Source: JBDNFP01 sp041689775
GTDB lineage: Bacteria; Bacteroidota; Bacteroidia; Cytophagales; Spirosomataceae
DNA length: 22,141 nt
Reading direction: 5' to 3'
NCBI GenBank assembly: GCA_041689775.1
Contig: JBDNFP010000320.1
Location: 1-22,141, forward strand
This document shows positions 1-7,910 of the stretch, piece by piece. The position numbers were made by a program, and so were the translations under genes. The notes below the pieces were generated by a model. The model was not told where the DNA came from, did not search any database, and saw nothing but the letters and a program-made list of their open reading frames with translations. The stretch's first letter is position 1, and every line of letters starts with the position of its first letter.

Positions 1-99
1 GGCACTGGTTTGACCCAGGGAACTGATCAAATAATCAGTAGATAGATCAAGGTCTGTTTGCATCAACCAAATTTAATTCCCTTCTTTTAGTTCACACAA

Positions 100-107
100 T
101 AGCTTTG
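100..107 (+). promoter_or_regulatory. Candidate -7 box for the HNH gene
   Basis: TAGCTTTG matches the Bacteroidota -7 consensus TAnnTTTG. No convincing -33 TTG is seen 19 to 21 bases upstream. The box covers the TTG at 105 that would give the longest reading frame. If it is the promoter, transcription starts near 113 and translation must begin at the ATG at 132. Confidence 0.4.
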
Positions 108-131
108 CGTAACATCAGATTATATAACAAT

Positions 132-1610
132 ATGAAAAAAAGTAGGATTAAAAAGAAAAAAGGTGGTAATACTAAGAACGCGAAGAGAAACCCAAATTTC
201 AATACACACCAATTATCTCGTACTATACCTGATGAGATAAAACAGCAGATTAGGCAGAATTCAAAGTTTGGCTGCGTAGTTCCTAATTGTAGAGAGGCAT
301 TCTATGAGTATGAGCACATTATTCCAGAGTTCAAAGATGCCAAAGAACACAACCCAGATAAGATGTGCCTAGTATGCCCAACACACAACCCAAGGAGAAC
401 TGGAAAAAAAGGACAGGAAAACTTTTCGAAAGAAGATATAGCAGGTTTCTATACTGTAATAAGGAGTTCAGAATCAGTGCCTGAGGCAAGAAGTGAGTCT
501 TTTTTTTATGGTTTAAAAAGAAACCCAACAATAATCATTGGTAATTCTTCTTTCATCAATATTGAATCCATCATCAACATTGATGGTAGAAATGTTTTTT
601 CGTTTATCACAAATAATTTTGAAGATCCACTTAGCCCACAAGTTACCTTTTTTGGTTTTTTTCAAGATTCGCTTGGAAATGAACTTCTACGAATTGAAAA
701 TAATCAGTGGTTTTCCCCCTCAACTCACTGGGATGTAATAACAACCAACGGTGAAGTCAAAATATGGGACTCATCTCAAAAGTTAGTGTTTCATGCCAGA
801 AAACTACCCAAAATGAATTCGATTGAAATAGTAGAGTTGAATATGTGGGCGGCTCCTTTCCATATAAAGATAATAGATGGTAATCTTTCCGCCGGACGTT
901 TGTCTAAGGATGGTAGAGAATATGTATATCTTTCCGTAAGTGCTGATTATGCATGGGGTAAATGTGGTTTATATCTTAATTCCAACGACTATTTCCAACG
1001 CCCTGTTATTTCAGATATTGAGATGAAGGGCGGCAAGGGAACCACAATGGTAGGGAGTGGTATCTGGTTTGGTAAAGGAGCAGGTAGAATGCAGCTTAGA
1101 AATGTAAAATTATATTCATCATCAAACATTAAATCTGCTCCTAATCCGTTAAAGCCTAAAAAGACTATTTTACCACCTAGTGATGCTAACTACTTTGTGA
1201 AAGGTATTTTAACTACCAAGATATTGCCGTTTTATATGTGGGAAGAGAAGGTGTTTGAACTTAATGGACAATCGCTAGATTATGAACCAATGTCTTGGGG
1301 ACAAATAAATGAGGAGGGGGAGAACCTTTACTACATAAGTCGAGATGAACCTGCAGACTTAGCAACAAATGTTGGATTTGTAGGTTTTTATGCAAATGAT
1401 CTATTAAAATACGAATGGGCAGACAGGGTCTTTGAGGCCGAAGTTGAAGAGTTTGACTCAGAGGGAAACTCCTTGACTATAAGAGTCAAAAGAGCTAATA
1501 TAAATGGCCGTAAGGTGCTTTCTGAGGTTAATTCGGAAACCCAAGAGTATTATCATCCCCATCAATTTGGATGTATTTCACCATGGATAAATACGACAGC
1601 ACTACCCTAG
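132..1610 (+). CDS. HNH-endonuclease-like protein with long uncharacterised C-terminal region
   Basis: 492 residues from the ATG at 132; a TTG at 105 would add nine residues but lies in the putative -7 box. The N-terminus is strongly basic, with a KKSRIKKKK stretch. Residues 48-86 look like a zinc-stabilised HNH fold: Cys48 and Cys53, a Glu61-His62 pair (YEHIIPE), His73-Asn74, then Cys79-x2-Cys82 and His85-Asn86. Such folds are metal-dependent nucleases in restriction enzymes, homing enzymes and toxins. The remaining 400 or so residues look beta-rich with many aromatic residues and match no family I recognise; they may bind a substrate or partner. No signal peptide or membrane segment is visible. 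The gene is plainly more AT-rich than its neighbours, with long A and T runs, which suggests transfer. It converges on sbcC and shares its stop region. The HNH call is fairly firm; the cellular role is unknown. Confidence 0.75.
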   Translation: MKKSRIKKKKGGNTKNAKRNPNFNTHQLSRTIPDEIKQQIRQNSKFGCVVPNCREAFYEYEHIIPEFKDAKEHNPDKMCLVCPTHNPRRTGKKGQENFSKEDIAGFYTVIRSSESVPEARSESFFYGLKRNPTIIIGNSSFINIESIINIDGRNVFSFITNNFEDPLSPQVTFFGFFQDSLGNELLRIENNQWFSPSTHWDVITTNGEVKIWDSSQKLVFHARKLPKMNSIEIVELNMWAAPFHIKIIDGNLSAGRLSKDGREYVYLSVSADYAWGKCGLYLNSNDYFQRPVISDIEMKGGKGTTMVGSGIWFGKGAGRMQLRNVKLYSSSNIKSAPNPLKPKKTILPPSDANYFVKGILTTKILPFYMWEEKVFELNGQSLDYEPMSWGQINEEGENLYYISRDEPADLATNVGFVGFYANDLLKYEWADRVFEAEVEEFDSEGNSLTIRVKRANINGRKVLSEVNSETQEYYHPHQFGCISPWINTTALP

Positions 1611-4600
1611 CCCCCCACAATCGTCACTTTACTAGTCCCATCCATGCCCTTTTGCACTTGAATCTGCACCGGAATGCGGTCTTTCATCTCGTGGCGGTGT
1701 GAAATAACCCCTACCGTTTTCTGGCTGTCAGTTTGTAGCTTTTCCAGCGTAGTCAAGGCCGTTTCGAGGGTGTCGGAGTCGAGGGTACCAAAGCCCTCGT
1801 CAATAAAGAGACTTTCGATCTTGATATTCCGGGAAGCTAAGTCAGATAGAGCCAACGCCAACGCAAGGCTGAGTGTGAAGGTTTCCCCGCCCGAGAGGGT
1901 GCTCACGGCCCGGGGCGAGTTGCCCTGGTAGTTATCTAGTACAAATAACCCGTCGGAGTCATTCTTTGGTTTTTCTAGTACGTAACGATCTGACAGAACC
2001 CGGAGCCTAGTATTGGCCAGGCCGATGAGGTTGTTGAGCGTCAGGCTCTGGGCAAAATTGCTGAATGCGTTGCCGGTGGCGTCACCAATGTATTTTTTTA
2101 GCAATACCCACTTGGAGTGTTCCTTTTGGAGTTTTTTTAGCTCGGATTGTAAGGAGGCGTACAGGCTTTTACCCTCAGCGTCTGTCCGTAGTTGCTGAGT
2201 ATACCGGGAAGACTCACTCAGGTATTGATCGCGCAGCCCTTGATACTTGTTGACGTTTCCTTTCAGTTCATCTTCGTTGAGATCCTTTTCCTTCCGGAGT
2301 TCCCCCTTTTTTAGTAAATCTTCGGTAAGCGATTTGTCTTGGGTACTCAGTTCTTGCTGTTTATCACGGAGGAAGTCTTGTTCGGTTTTTAAGCGAGTTA
2401 CTTCATTTGCTGCCAGCAGGCGAGACCGAGCCTCGTCAATGGAAGTAATACCGGCTTGCGATAAGCTTTTTTGTAGACTCAACTCAGAAGTCTCTATTTT
2501 TGTGGTGGTTTCTTGCTGCTGTTTCTGGCTCTCTGCTAGGGCTTGTTGGTTGTTTTGGGTGGAACTAGTCCAGCTTTGCCACTGTCGGCTCAGTGTTTTT
2601 ACATCCTCTTGTATGTTGGTACCTTTATAACGATCAGTTAACTCTTTTTTCTGTTCCTGACCTTTACTTACCACTTCTTGTAACCTCAGAAAGTTGTCTT
2701 GCAATCGAAGTATAACCTGAGAGGCTTTTTGGGCGGTGTCCCATTCTTGAATGCGCGTGCGTTCCAGAGTAATCCTGTTTTTCTCGGCTTTGATGAAGTC
2801 CTGATCCGGGTGCTCAATCAGGCCCAAGGCGTCGAGCTGCTCTTTGATTTGTCCCTTGGTCGAAAGATAGTCAATACGTAAATTAGCTAGTTCGATATCC
2901 AGTTGTTTTACTTGGTTATCGGCAGACTTGATGGTAGTATCAAGCTCTTTCTCCTCCTTTTGAAGTACTTTGAAATGATTCTCCTTCTTGCCTAAATCTT
3001 CCTTCAAAGCAAAGAGGTTATCGATGTATTCGTGGACAAATGGGTGGTGGAGCGAGCCACAAAGTGGGCACTCTTCTCCTTCGATCAACTTTTTGCGCTG
3101 CTCTTCAAAGCTACTTCTGGTCAGCTCCTTCGTTAGCTTGTCCCGAAGCTGGGTTATCGCCACGGAAAGATTTTCCAACTCCTCCCTTTTTTGTTTTAGA
3201 GTAGGGGTAGAGGATTCTATTTTCTGAGTTGCTTTCTCCCTACTATCCTTTTTCAGGTTACCCTGGTTAGTCAATGACTCAAAGGAGCTAATCAATCCGT
3301 TAAGTTTGATCAGGCTTTCCTGTTTGCTGCTTAAAGTAGTAAGCGTGGAATTAGCGTCAAAATCCTCGGAGAAGTGGCTAAGGTGGACTTGTTGCTCTTG
3401 TTTTACCCGTTGCAGCGTTTGGAGCGACGGTTCTATTTCACTGGCCAATAGCTGTTTTAAGCTGGATATGGTGCTATCCTTAACTTCTTTATGAATGACA
3501 TCCTGCAAAGGTCTGGCCTGCTCACGGTAGCTCGAAATTATTTTTTCAATGGCCGCTATTTCTTTTTCAAACTGATCAATCGATGCGAGAAAAGTATCAG
3601 TATTCAAGTCGCTCCCAACTAGGTTACAGCCTGCTTGCAGGAGCTTGGTATGCTGTTGGGTAAGGTCTTCTTTTTGCCGGGTTAATTCTGCTTGTTTTTT
3701 AGTGAGCTTTTCAAGATCCTCTTTGGTTTGTTTCAGGGTGGCTAGTTCACCAGCGAAAGTGCTCACGGACTCATGCTGCCGGAGCCGCTCGGCCATGGGC
3801 GCAAAGGCAGTGGTTTTTTGCGTAAGTTGGTTCTGCTGGTCTTTGACTGATTCCAACTTGGTGTTTAGTGCCATGCACTCAACAAGGAGCCTACTCTCGG
3901 TATCCCAATGGGCAAACTGTTCCTGAGCCAGTTTTTGTTCTGCGTCAGCTCTATCCTTTGTTTTTGTAATTTCCGCAATCTCCTCTTCCGTAAGCAGCTG
4001 TACTCCTTTCATCTCCGACTGCTTATCCCGCAAGATATCCCCCTCGGCTTTTTCCTTGTCATAAGCGGCTTTGCCTATTTCCCGGTAGATGTGCTGCCCC
4101 GTGATATCTTCTAGTAGTTGGCTCCGGTCGTTGCGGTTTGCTTTCAAAAACTCGGCAAAACTACCCTGCGCCAGGATGATAGATTTGACAAATTGATCGT
4201 AGTTCAGACCGATTAACTCTGCATTCTTCTTAGGGAAATTAGCTAGTCCTTTTACGTCTATTAATTCTCCGGTAGCCACATCGGCTATTTCCATGGCATA
4301 GGATTTCCATTTACCATTCCGATTCTTTGCGATTGACCATTTTGAGCGATATTGCCTACCGCGTGCCAGGTACTCTACTTCGGCATAAGCATCTGTATCA
4401 GCGGCCTCAGCTGCCTTTAAATTTACCACTGAGCCCTGAGTACTGACTTCGGTAGTCGAAATATTTCCTTTGACTCGGGGTACCTGATTGTACAGTGCCA
4501 GAGAAATTACGTCCAATAAGGTGGACTTCCCCGCCCCGGTAGGCCCCGAAATAATAAATAGTCCGGTATCCGAAAGCGGAGCACTCGTGAAATCAATAGG

Positions 4601-4657
4601 AGGGTGCTCTCCGTAAAAAGAGTTGATATTTTTGAAGCGAATGCGTAAGATTTTCAT
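1607..4657 (-). CDS. sbcC: SbcC, ATPase subunit of the SbcCD nuclease
   Basis: 1016 residues, close to the usual SbcC/Rad50 length. SbcC is the SMC-like ATPase of the SbcCD (Mre11-Rad50) complex, which cuts DNA hairpins and blocked or double-strand ends in the cytoplasm. The N-terminal ATPase lobe has Walker A GPTGAGKST at 38-46 and a Q-loop LAQG with Gln164. A long coiled coil runs from about 190 to 880, broken by the zinc hook CPLC (Cys530, Cys533) that dimerises the complex. The C-terminal lobe has the ABC signature STLSGGE at 919-925 and Walker B LFIDEGFGTLD at 950-960. All key motifs are intact. The gene lies 24 bases after sbcD on the same strand, so the two are probably co-transcribed. 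Its stop codon overlaps the stop codon of the convergent HNH gene. Confidence 0.96.
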   Translation of the reverse strand: MKILRIRFKNINSFYGEHPPIDFTSAPLSDTGLFIISGPTGAGKSTLLDVISLALYNQVPRVKGNISTTEVSTQGSVVNLKAAEAADTDAYAEVEYLARGRQYRSKWSIAKNRNGKWKSYAMEIADVATGELIDVKGLANFPKKNAELIGLNYDQFVKSIILAQGSFAEFLKANRNDRSQLLEDITGQHIYREIGKAAYDKEKAEGDILRDKQSEMKGVQLLTEEEIAEITKTKDRADAEQKLAQEQFAHWDTESRLLVECMALNTKLESVKDQQNQLTQKTTAFAPMAERLRQHESVSTFAGELATLKQTKEDLEKLTKKQAELTRQKEDLTQQHTKLLQAGCNLVGSDLNTDTFLASIDQFEKEIAAIEKIISSYREQARPLQDVIHKEVKDSTISSLKQLLASEIEPSLQTLQRVKQEQQVHLSHFSEDFDANSTLTTLSSKQESLIKLNGLISSFESLTNQGNLKKDSREKATQKIESSTPTLKQKREELENLSVAITQLRDKLTKELTRSSFEEQRKKLIEGEECPLCGSLHHPFVHEYIDNLFALKEDLGKKENHFKVLQKEEKELDTTIKSADNQVKQLDIELANLRIDYLSTKGQIKEQLDALGLIEHPDQDFIKAEKNRITLERTRIQEWDTAQKASQVILRLQDNFLRLQEVVSKGQEQKKELTDRYKGTNIQEDVKTLSRQWQSWTSSTQNNQQALAESQKQQQETTTKIETSELSLQKSLSQAGITSIDEARSRLLAANEVTRLKTEQDFLRDKQQELSTQDKSLTEDLLKKGELRKEKDLNEDELKGNVNKYQGLRDQYLSESSRYTQQLRTDAEGKSLYASLQSELKKLQKEHSKWVLLKKYIGDATGNAFSNFAQSLTLNNLIGLANTRLRVLSDRYVLEKPKNDSDGLFVLDNYQGNSPRAVSTLSGGETFTLSLALALALSDLASRNIKIESLFIDEGFGTLDSDTLETALTTLEKLQTDSQKTVGVISHRHEMKDRIPVQIQVQKGMDGTSKVTIVGG

Positions 4658-4681
4658 ACTAGGAGGTGGGTGTGAAATGGG

Positions 4682-5884
4682 TTACTGATTGCCTTGTACT
4701 TCTTCCAGGAGCTGCTCATAAGCTTCCAGTAGTTGCTGCCGGGTTCCCTTTTCAATATCTTCGTTTTCGAGTCGGCGGATAAATATATCCCGGGGGCTAA
4801 GGTCTTCAATGTGAGTCCCGATGGTGTAAAGCTCGTCAGCCTCCCTGGCTGAGCTCTCGTAGGTAAGCCGGGGCTTGATCACCTTAAAGGGCGCGGTAGA
4901 AAATTCTTGCAAAAGCATATCGAACCGAACACTTTTTTGCGGATCAAAGGTGGGTTCAATCACATTGAGCTCGACCAAGGGTTCCAGCCTGGTATCAGGA
5001 GCATAAATACGCAGTGATTCCCATACCTCATCAATTGTACCCGTGAAAGAACGTAGTTCACGGAAAGCGGGAACCGGCATGGTTTCGATGGACTGGATTT
5101 TGGCGTTTTCAAGTACTAACTCCACCACAAATTTTGGGTCATTGCGTTCGCTGAAACTCAAAGGAATAGCCGAGCCGGAGTACCGGATGCGATCGGTAAG
5201 TTTTTGGGGTTTATGAATATGACCCAAGGCGACATATTGATATTCCTCCGGAAAATGGGCGGAACCGAAAGCGGCTAAACCACCCACGGCGTGGATCTCG
5301 CGTTCGCTGTCGGAGGTAGTAGCACCACTCACGTGGAGGTGCCCCATTCCGATCAAGGTTAACTCCCCATACTTGCCCTTGTGAAGGTCAGCTAGTTGTT
5401 GGTAGTGTTGCTGAATACCCTGTTTGATGGCTTCGGTCCGCTCGTCGTAGCTTTGCCCGGATACGGACCGTCGAAGGTCTGCGTCGCGGAGATAAGGTAC
5501 CGCCGCAATAGCCAAACCGTACTGATCAAAAAGAAGAAGTTCGTCTTCATAGTGTTCGGTAGCACAGCCTACTACCCGTACGTCCAGGTTGCGTAGTACA
5601 TCGCGCGGGGCGTTGAGTACTCCCGGCGAGTCGTGGTTGCCGCCGGTGATGACTACCTGACATTTCCGACCGATAAGACGTTGCAAAAAATTATAGTACT
5701 GCGCCAAGGCAGCGTGCGAAGGGAACGCCGTATCAAAAACATCGCCCGAAACCAGCAGCAGATCGATGGCTCTTTCTTCAATCAGGTTACCCAACCAATT
5801 TAAAAAAAGACTCTGATCTTCTTCCAGACTGTATTTATGTAGTTGTTTTCCCAGGTGCCAGTCGGCTGTGTGGAGAATTTTCAT
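4682..5884 (-). CDS. sbcD: SbcD, Mre11-type nuclease subunit
   Basis: 400 residues, the usual SbcD length. It is the Mn-dependent calcineurin-like phosphoesterase that supplies exo- and endonuclease activity to SbcCD. The metal ligands are visible: Asp8 and His10 in TADWHLG, Asp48 in SGDVFD, Asn83-His84 in GGNHDS, His182 in GHLH, and His222 and His224 in GHIH. The C-terminal part, from about 280, should cap the nuclease and contact SbcC. The start ATG is preceded directly by a short GGCTATC-type repeat, so the 5' leader contains repeated sequence. It is the first gene of the sbcD-sbcC operon. I see no clear TAnnTTTG box in the 183 bases upstream. Confidence 0.96.
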   Translation of the reverse strand: MKILHTADWHLGKQLHKYSLEEDQSLFLNWLGNLIEERAIDLLLVSGDVFDTAFPSHAALAQYYNFLQRLIGRKCQVVITGGNHDSPGVLNAPRDVLRNLDVRVVGCATEHYEDELLLFDQYGLAIAAVPYLRDADLRRSVSGQSYDERTEAIKQGIQQHYQQLADLHKGKYGELTLIGMGHLHVSGATTSDSEREIHAVGGLAAFGSAHFPEEYQYVALGHIHKPQKLTDRIRYSGSAIPLSFSERNDPKFVVELVLENAKIQSIETMPVPAFRELRSFTGTIDEVWESLRIYAPDTRLEPLVELNVIEPTFDPQKSVRFDMLLQEFSTAPFKVIKPRLTYESSAREADELYTIGTHIEDLSPRDIFIRRLENEDIEKGTRQQLLEAYEQLLEEVQGNQ

Positions 5885-5885
5885 A

Positions 5886-5904
5886 GGGCTATCGGCTATC
5901 AGCC
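5886..5904. repeat. Short heptamer repeat upstream of sbcD
   Basis: GGGCTATCGGCTATCAGCC holds two and a half units of a GGCTATC/AGCTATC heptamer. It abuts the sbcD start codon, so it would lie in the sbcD 5' leader. The same heptamer family recurs at 6036-6067 and, as a shorter piece, at 22111-22120. Confidence 0.55.
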
Positions 5905-6030
5905 TTTCATTAGGATGTTAAATGAAAATCGGCGAGGTTTATAAAAAGTTCGTTTTTTGAATTCAAACCAGTATCCTCACGTCTAGTAGTTTATGTAAGT
6001 TTTTACGAACCATTTTGCTTTGTGGGGAAG

Positions 6031-6060
6031 AAAAAAGCCGACAGCCGATCGCTGACAGCT
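6031..6060 (-). terminator. Intrinsic terminator of the kdsC-like gene, built from the heptamer repeat
   Basis: Read on the minus strand, AGCTGTCAGC, loop GATCG and GCTGTCGGCT form a 10-position stem with one T-G wobble and one T-T mismatch, followed at once by a T run. It begins a few bases after the stop codon of the phosphatase gene. The stem arms are units of the AGCYGAC/AGCTATC heptamer repeat spanning 6036-6067, so a repeat array appears to serve as the terminator. Confidence 0.6.
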
Positions 6061-6067
6061 ATCAGCC

Positions 6068-6598
6068 CTATTCTTTTTCAAACCACTTCATCCAGGTACC
6101 TTGGGCTTTCATTACTTGCTCTATGAGCTCGCGGACGGCTCCGTGGCCTCCTTTCTTGGGAGAAATATAGTTGGCAATGGCCTGAATCTCGTCAACGGAG
6201 TCGGAAGGGCAGGCGCTGAATACTTTCTCGCGGCGCATTACTTCGTAGTCGGGTAGGTCGTCGCCCATAAATACTACCTCTTCTTCGTTTAGGTCGTTAT
6301 CCAACAGGTATCTTTTATAGATCGGTAGTTTACCGTCGGGCGAAGAGCCGATAAAAATATCCCTGATACCGAGGTATTCGAGTCGTTTGCGCACGCCTAC
6401 CTGATTTTGGGCGGACAGAATAGCTACCCGGTAGCCCATTTTGATGGCTCGGTTGATGCCATAGCCATCTTTTACGTTGAAGGTGCGGGGCTGCTCGCCG
6501 CTTTCCAGTGCTAGTACACTGCCGTCGGTCATAACTCCGTCAATATCAAAAATAAAGGTTTTTATGCGTTGAAAGCGCTCAGTCTGGGGAGAATTCAT
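6068..6598 (-). CDS. kdsC: KdsC-like HAD phosphatase (3-deoxy-D-manno-octulosonate 8-phosphate phosphatase)
   Basis: 176 residues from the ATG at 6598. A GTG at 6622 would add eight residues, but a TAATTTCG sequence resembling a -7 box directly precedes that GTG, so the ATG is preferred. The HAD motifs are FDIDGVMTDG (nucleophile Asp18, acid Asp20), motif II Ser62 in ILSAQ, Lys90, and GDDLPD (Asp113, Asp114). The C-terminal GGHGAVRE at 150-157 is typical of KdsC. KdsC removes phosphate from Kdo-8-phosphate in lipopolysaccharide inner-core synthesis; the same family includes related sugar-acid phosphatases, so the exact substrate is inferred. Motif II reads LSAQ, not the LSG/TGR form I would expect, a small variation. 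The gene ends at a hairpin terminator. The DUF2520 gene that often accompanies this phosphatase lies nearby, separated by the AGE-like gene. Confidence 0.85.
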   Translation of the reverse strand: MNSPQTERFQRIKTFIFDIDGVMTDGSVLALESGEQPRTFNVKDGYGINRAIKMGYRVAILSAQNQVGVRKRLEYLGIRDIFIGSSPDGKLPIYKRYLLDNDLNEEEVVFMGDDLPDYEVMRREKVFSACPSDSVDEIQAIANYISPKKGGHGAVRELIEQVMKAQGTWMKWFEKE

Positions 6599-6633
6599 TT
6601 CTATTTGGATTCGGTTGAACACGAAATTAACGC

Positions 6634-6641
6634 TATTTTTG
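6634..6641 (+). promoter_or_regulatory. Candidate -7 box for the AGE-family gene
   Basis: TATTTTTG fits TAnnTTTG and would give a leader of roughly 40 bases before the ATG at 6690. The nearest TTG upstream (6615-6617) is spaced 16 bases away, shorter than the usual 19 to 21, so support is modest. Confidence 0.35.
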
Positions 6642-6689
6642 ATTTTTTCTCCTACTTAAAATTCTTCCATCTTTTGATGTAGCGCAAGA

Positions 6690-7910
6690 ATGGATATTAA
6701 GAAACTGACGGAACTGTATCGGAACGAGCTGGCCCAAAACGTGCTACCTTTTTGGCAAAAGAAGGCATTTGATCCTTTGTATGGAGGGGTCTTTGAAGCA
6801 ATTGATGAGGAGGGGAATTGTATATCAACCGACAAGCCCGTTATTACTCAGGCGCAGGCGGTGTGGGCTTTTGCCTTTGCCCACAACCAATTAGGAGGTA
6901 ACGCCGAATGGTTGGAACTGGCCGTGGATACGGCCGCATTCTTGCTCGAAAAAGGCCGGGATGCTAAGGGTAACTGGTACCAGCAACTGGACCGCCGGGG
7001 TTTTCCGTTAAAGATTGCGGAAGATTTTAGTCCGGCTTTGTATAGTGTTTTGGCGCTGGGACAACTTTTTAAGGCTACCGGGGAGCGAGGCTACGTTGAA
7101 ATTGCCCAAAAAACATTAACTCAAACCCTGAAAAGGAGAAATGCCGCCCTGAATAAGCAATTGCAAGACGATACCAAAGGTAGGTATTTCAAGCAGTTAG
7201 AAGAGTTCGCGCTAATCGGTCACGTACTGCTGGAAGGAGAAGTATACATGGACCGGAAGTGGTACAAGAAAGCAATGGCTGACTATGTAAGCGAGCTGAC
7301 TAACGACTTCTACGATAAACGAACCGATATTCTGCTGGATCAGATAACTCCCTCGGGGCATTTCTGGGATTGTCCGGAAGGGCGGACGCTAGTGCCGGGA
7401 AGAGTGCTGGAAGTAGCAGGCTATACCATGGATATCGCCGACCGGGCCCGAAATCGGAAACTACTGAATCAGATGCTGGACCTCACCGAACTAACCCTCG
7501 GGGCAGCCTGGGATGAAATCCACGGAGGGTTTTACTATAAAATGGACGTTAAAAGCATTCCTTCCCTGGATATGCGTTGGAATCATAAACTCGCCTGGGT
7601 GCACTTGGAAGCATTGCAAACCATCCTCAAAGCCCACTTACTATCGGCCCGGCCGGTGTTTCTGGAAACCTTCGAGAAGGTTCATGAGTACGTTTGGGAA
7701 CATTTTCCGGATTCAATGTACGGCGAATGGTTTGGTGAGCTGAATCGAGAAGGGCAACCTTTATTGCGTCATAAAATCACACCGGATAAAGGGTGTTGCT
7801 ATCTGGTCAGGAACTTAACTACCCTGAGCCAGCTTTTGGAAATTGCGGCTGACTTACAACCTAAGAAAAAGAAGGAAAAATTACTTCCCCCTCAGTCGAC
7901 GTCGAAATAA
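6690..7910 (+). CDS. AGE-family (N-acylglucosamine 2-epimerase-like) protein with altered active site
   Basis: 406 residues, the usual length for this (alpha/alpha)6-barrel family of sugar 2-epimerases and isomerases. Family landmarks include DPLYGGVFEAIDEEG near residues 28-42, VWAF at 58-61, a PG-x-x-LE segment at 236-241, WDEIHGGFYY at 274-283, Lys300, Trp303 and Glu307, and KGCCYLVR at 367-374. In characterised AGE and cellobiose 2-epimerases two histidines act in catalysis, in PGH-x-x-E and in the C-terminal CFHVPR-like segment; here the matching positions appear to be Arg238 and Tyr371. The substrate-binding Arg before VW appears to be Gln56. It may therefore have a different reaction, or none. 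The last 20 residues are basic and low in complexity. Its 3' end overlaps the convergent DUF2520 gene by 19 bases. It is cytoplasmic (no signal peptide). Family is firm, reaction unknown. Confidence 0.85.
   Translation: MDIKKLTELYRNELAQNVLPFWQKKAFDPLYGGVFEAIDEEGNCISTDKPVITQAQAVWAFAFAHNQLGGNAEWLELAVDTAAFLLEKGRDAKGNWYQQLDRRGFPLKIAEDFSPALYSVLALGQLFKATGERGYVEIAQKTLTQTLKRRNAALNKQLQDDTKGRYFKQLEEFALIGHVLLEGEVYMDRKWYKKAMADYVSELTNDFYDKRTDILLDQITPSGHFWDCPEGRTLVPGRVLEVAGYTMDIADRARNRKLLNQMLDLTELTLGAAWDEIHGGFYYKMDVKSIPSLDMRWNHKLAWVHLEALQTILKAHLLSARPVFLETFEKVHEYVWEHFPDSMYGEWFGELNREGQPLLRHKITPDKGCCYLVRNLTTLSQLLEIAADLQPKKKKEKLLPPQSTSK

Noticed and set aside
105..131. TTG start nine codons upstream for the HNH protein
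   Set aside because: The TTG lies inside the putative -7 box TAGCTTTG, so it would not be transcribed from that promoter; the ATG at 132 is a better start.
1674..4114. Many plus-strand frames of 60 to 127 codons opposite sbcC
   Set aside because: They are rich in Ser, Cys, Phe and Arg, as expected for antisense shadows of a Glu/Lys/Gln-rich coiled-coil gene.
132..4657. HNH gene next to an SMC-like ATPase gene as a Septu-type (PtuA/PtuB) defence pair
   Set aside because: The genes are convergent, not an operon, and the ATPase is a canonical full-length SbcC with zinc hook, paired with sbcD.
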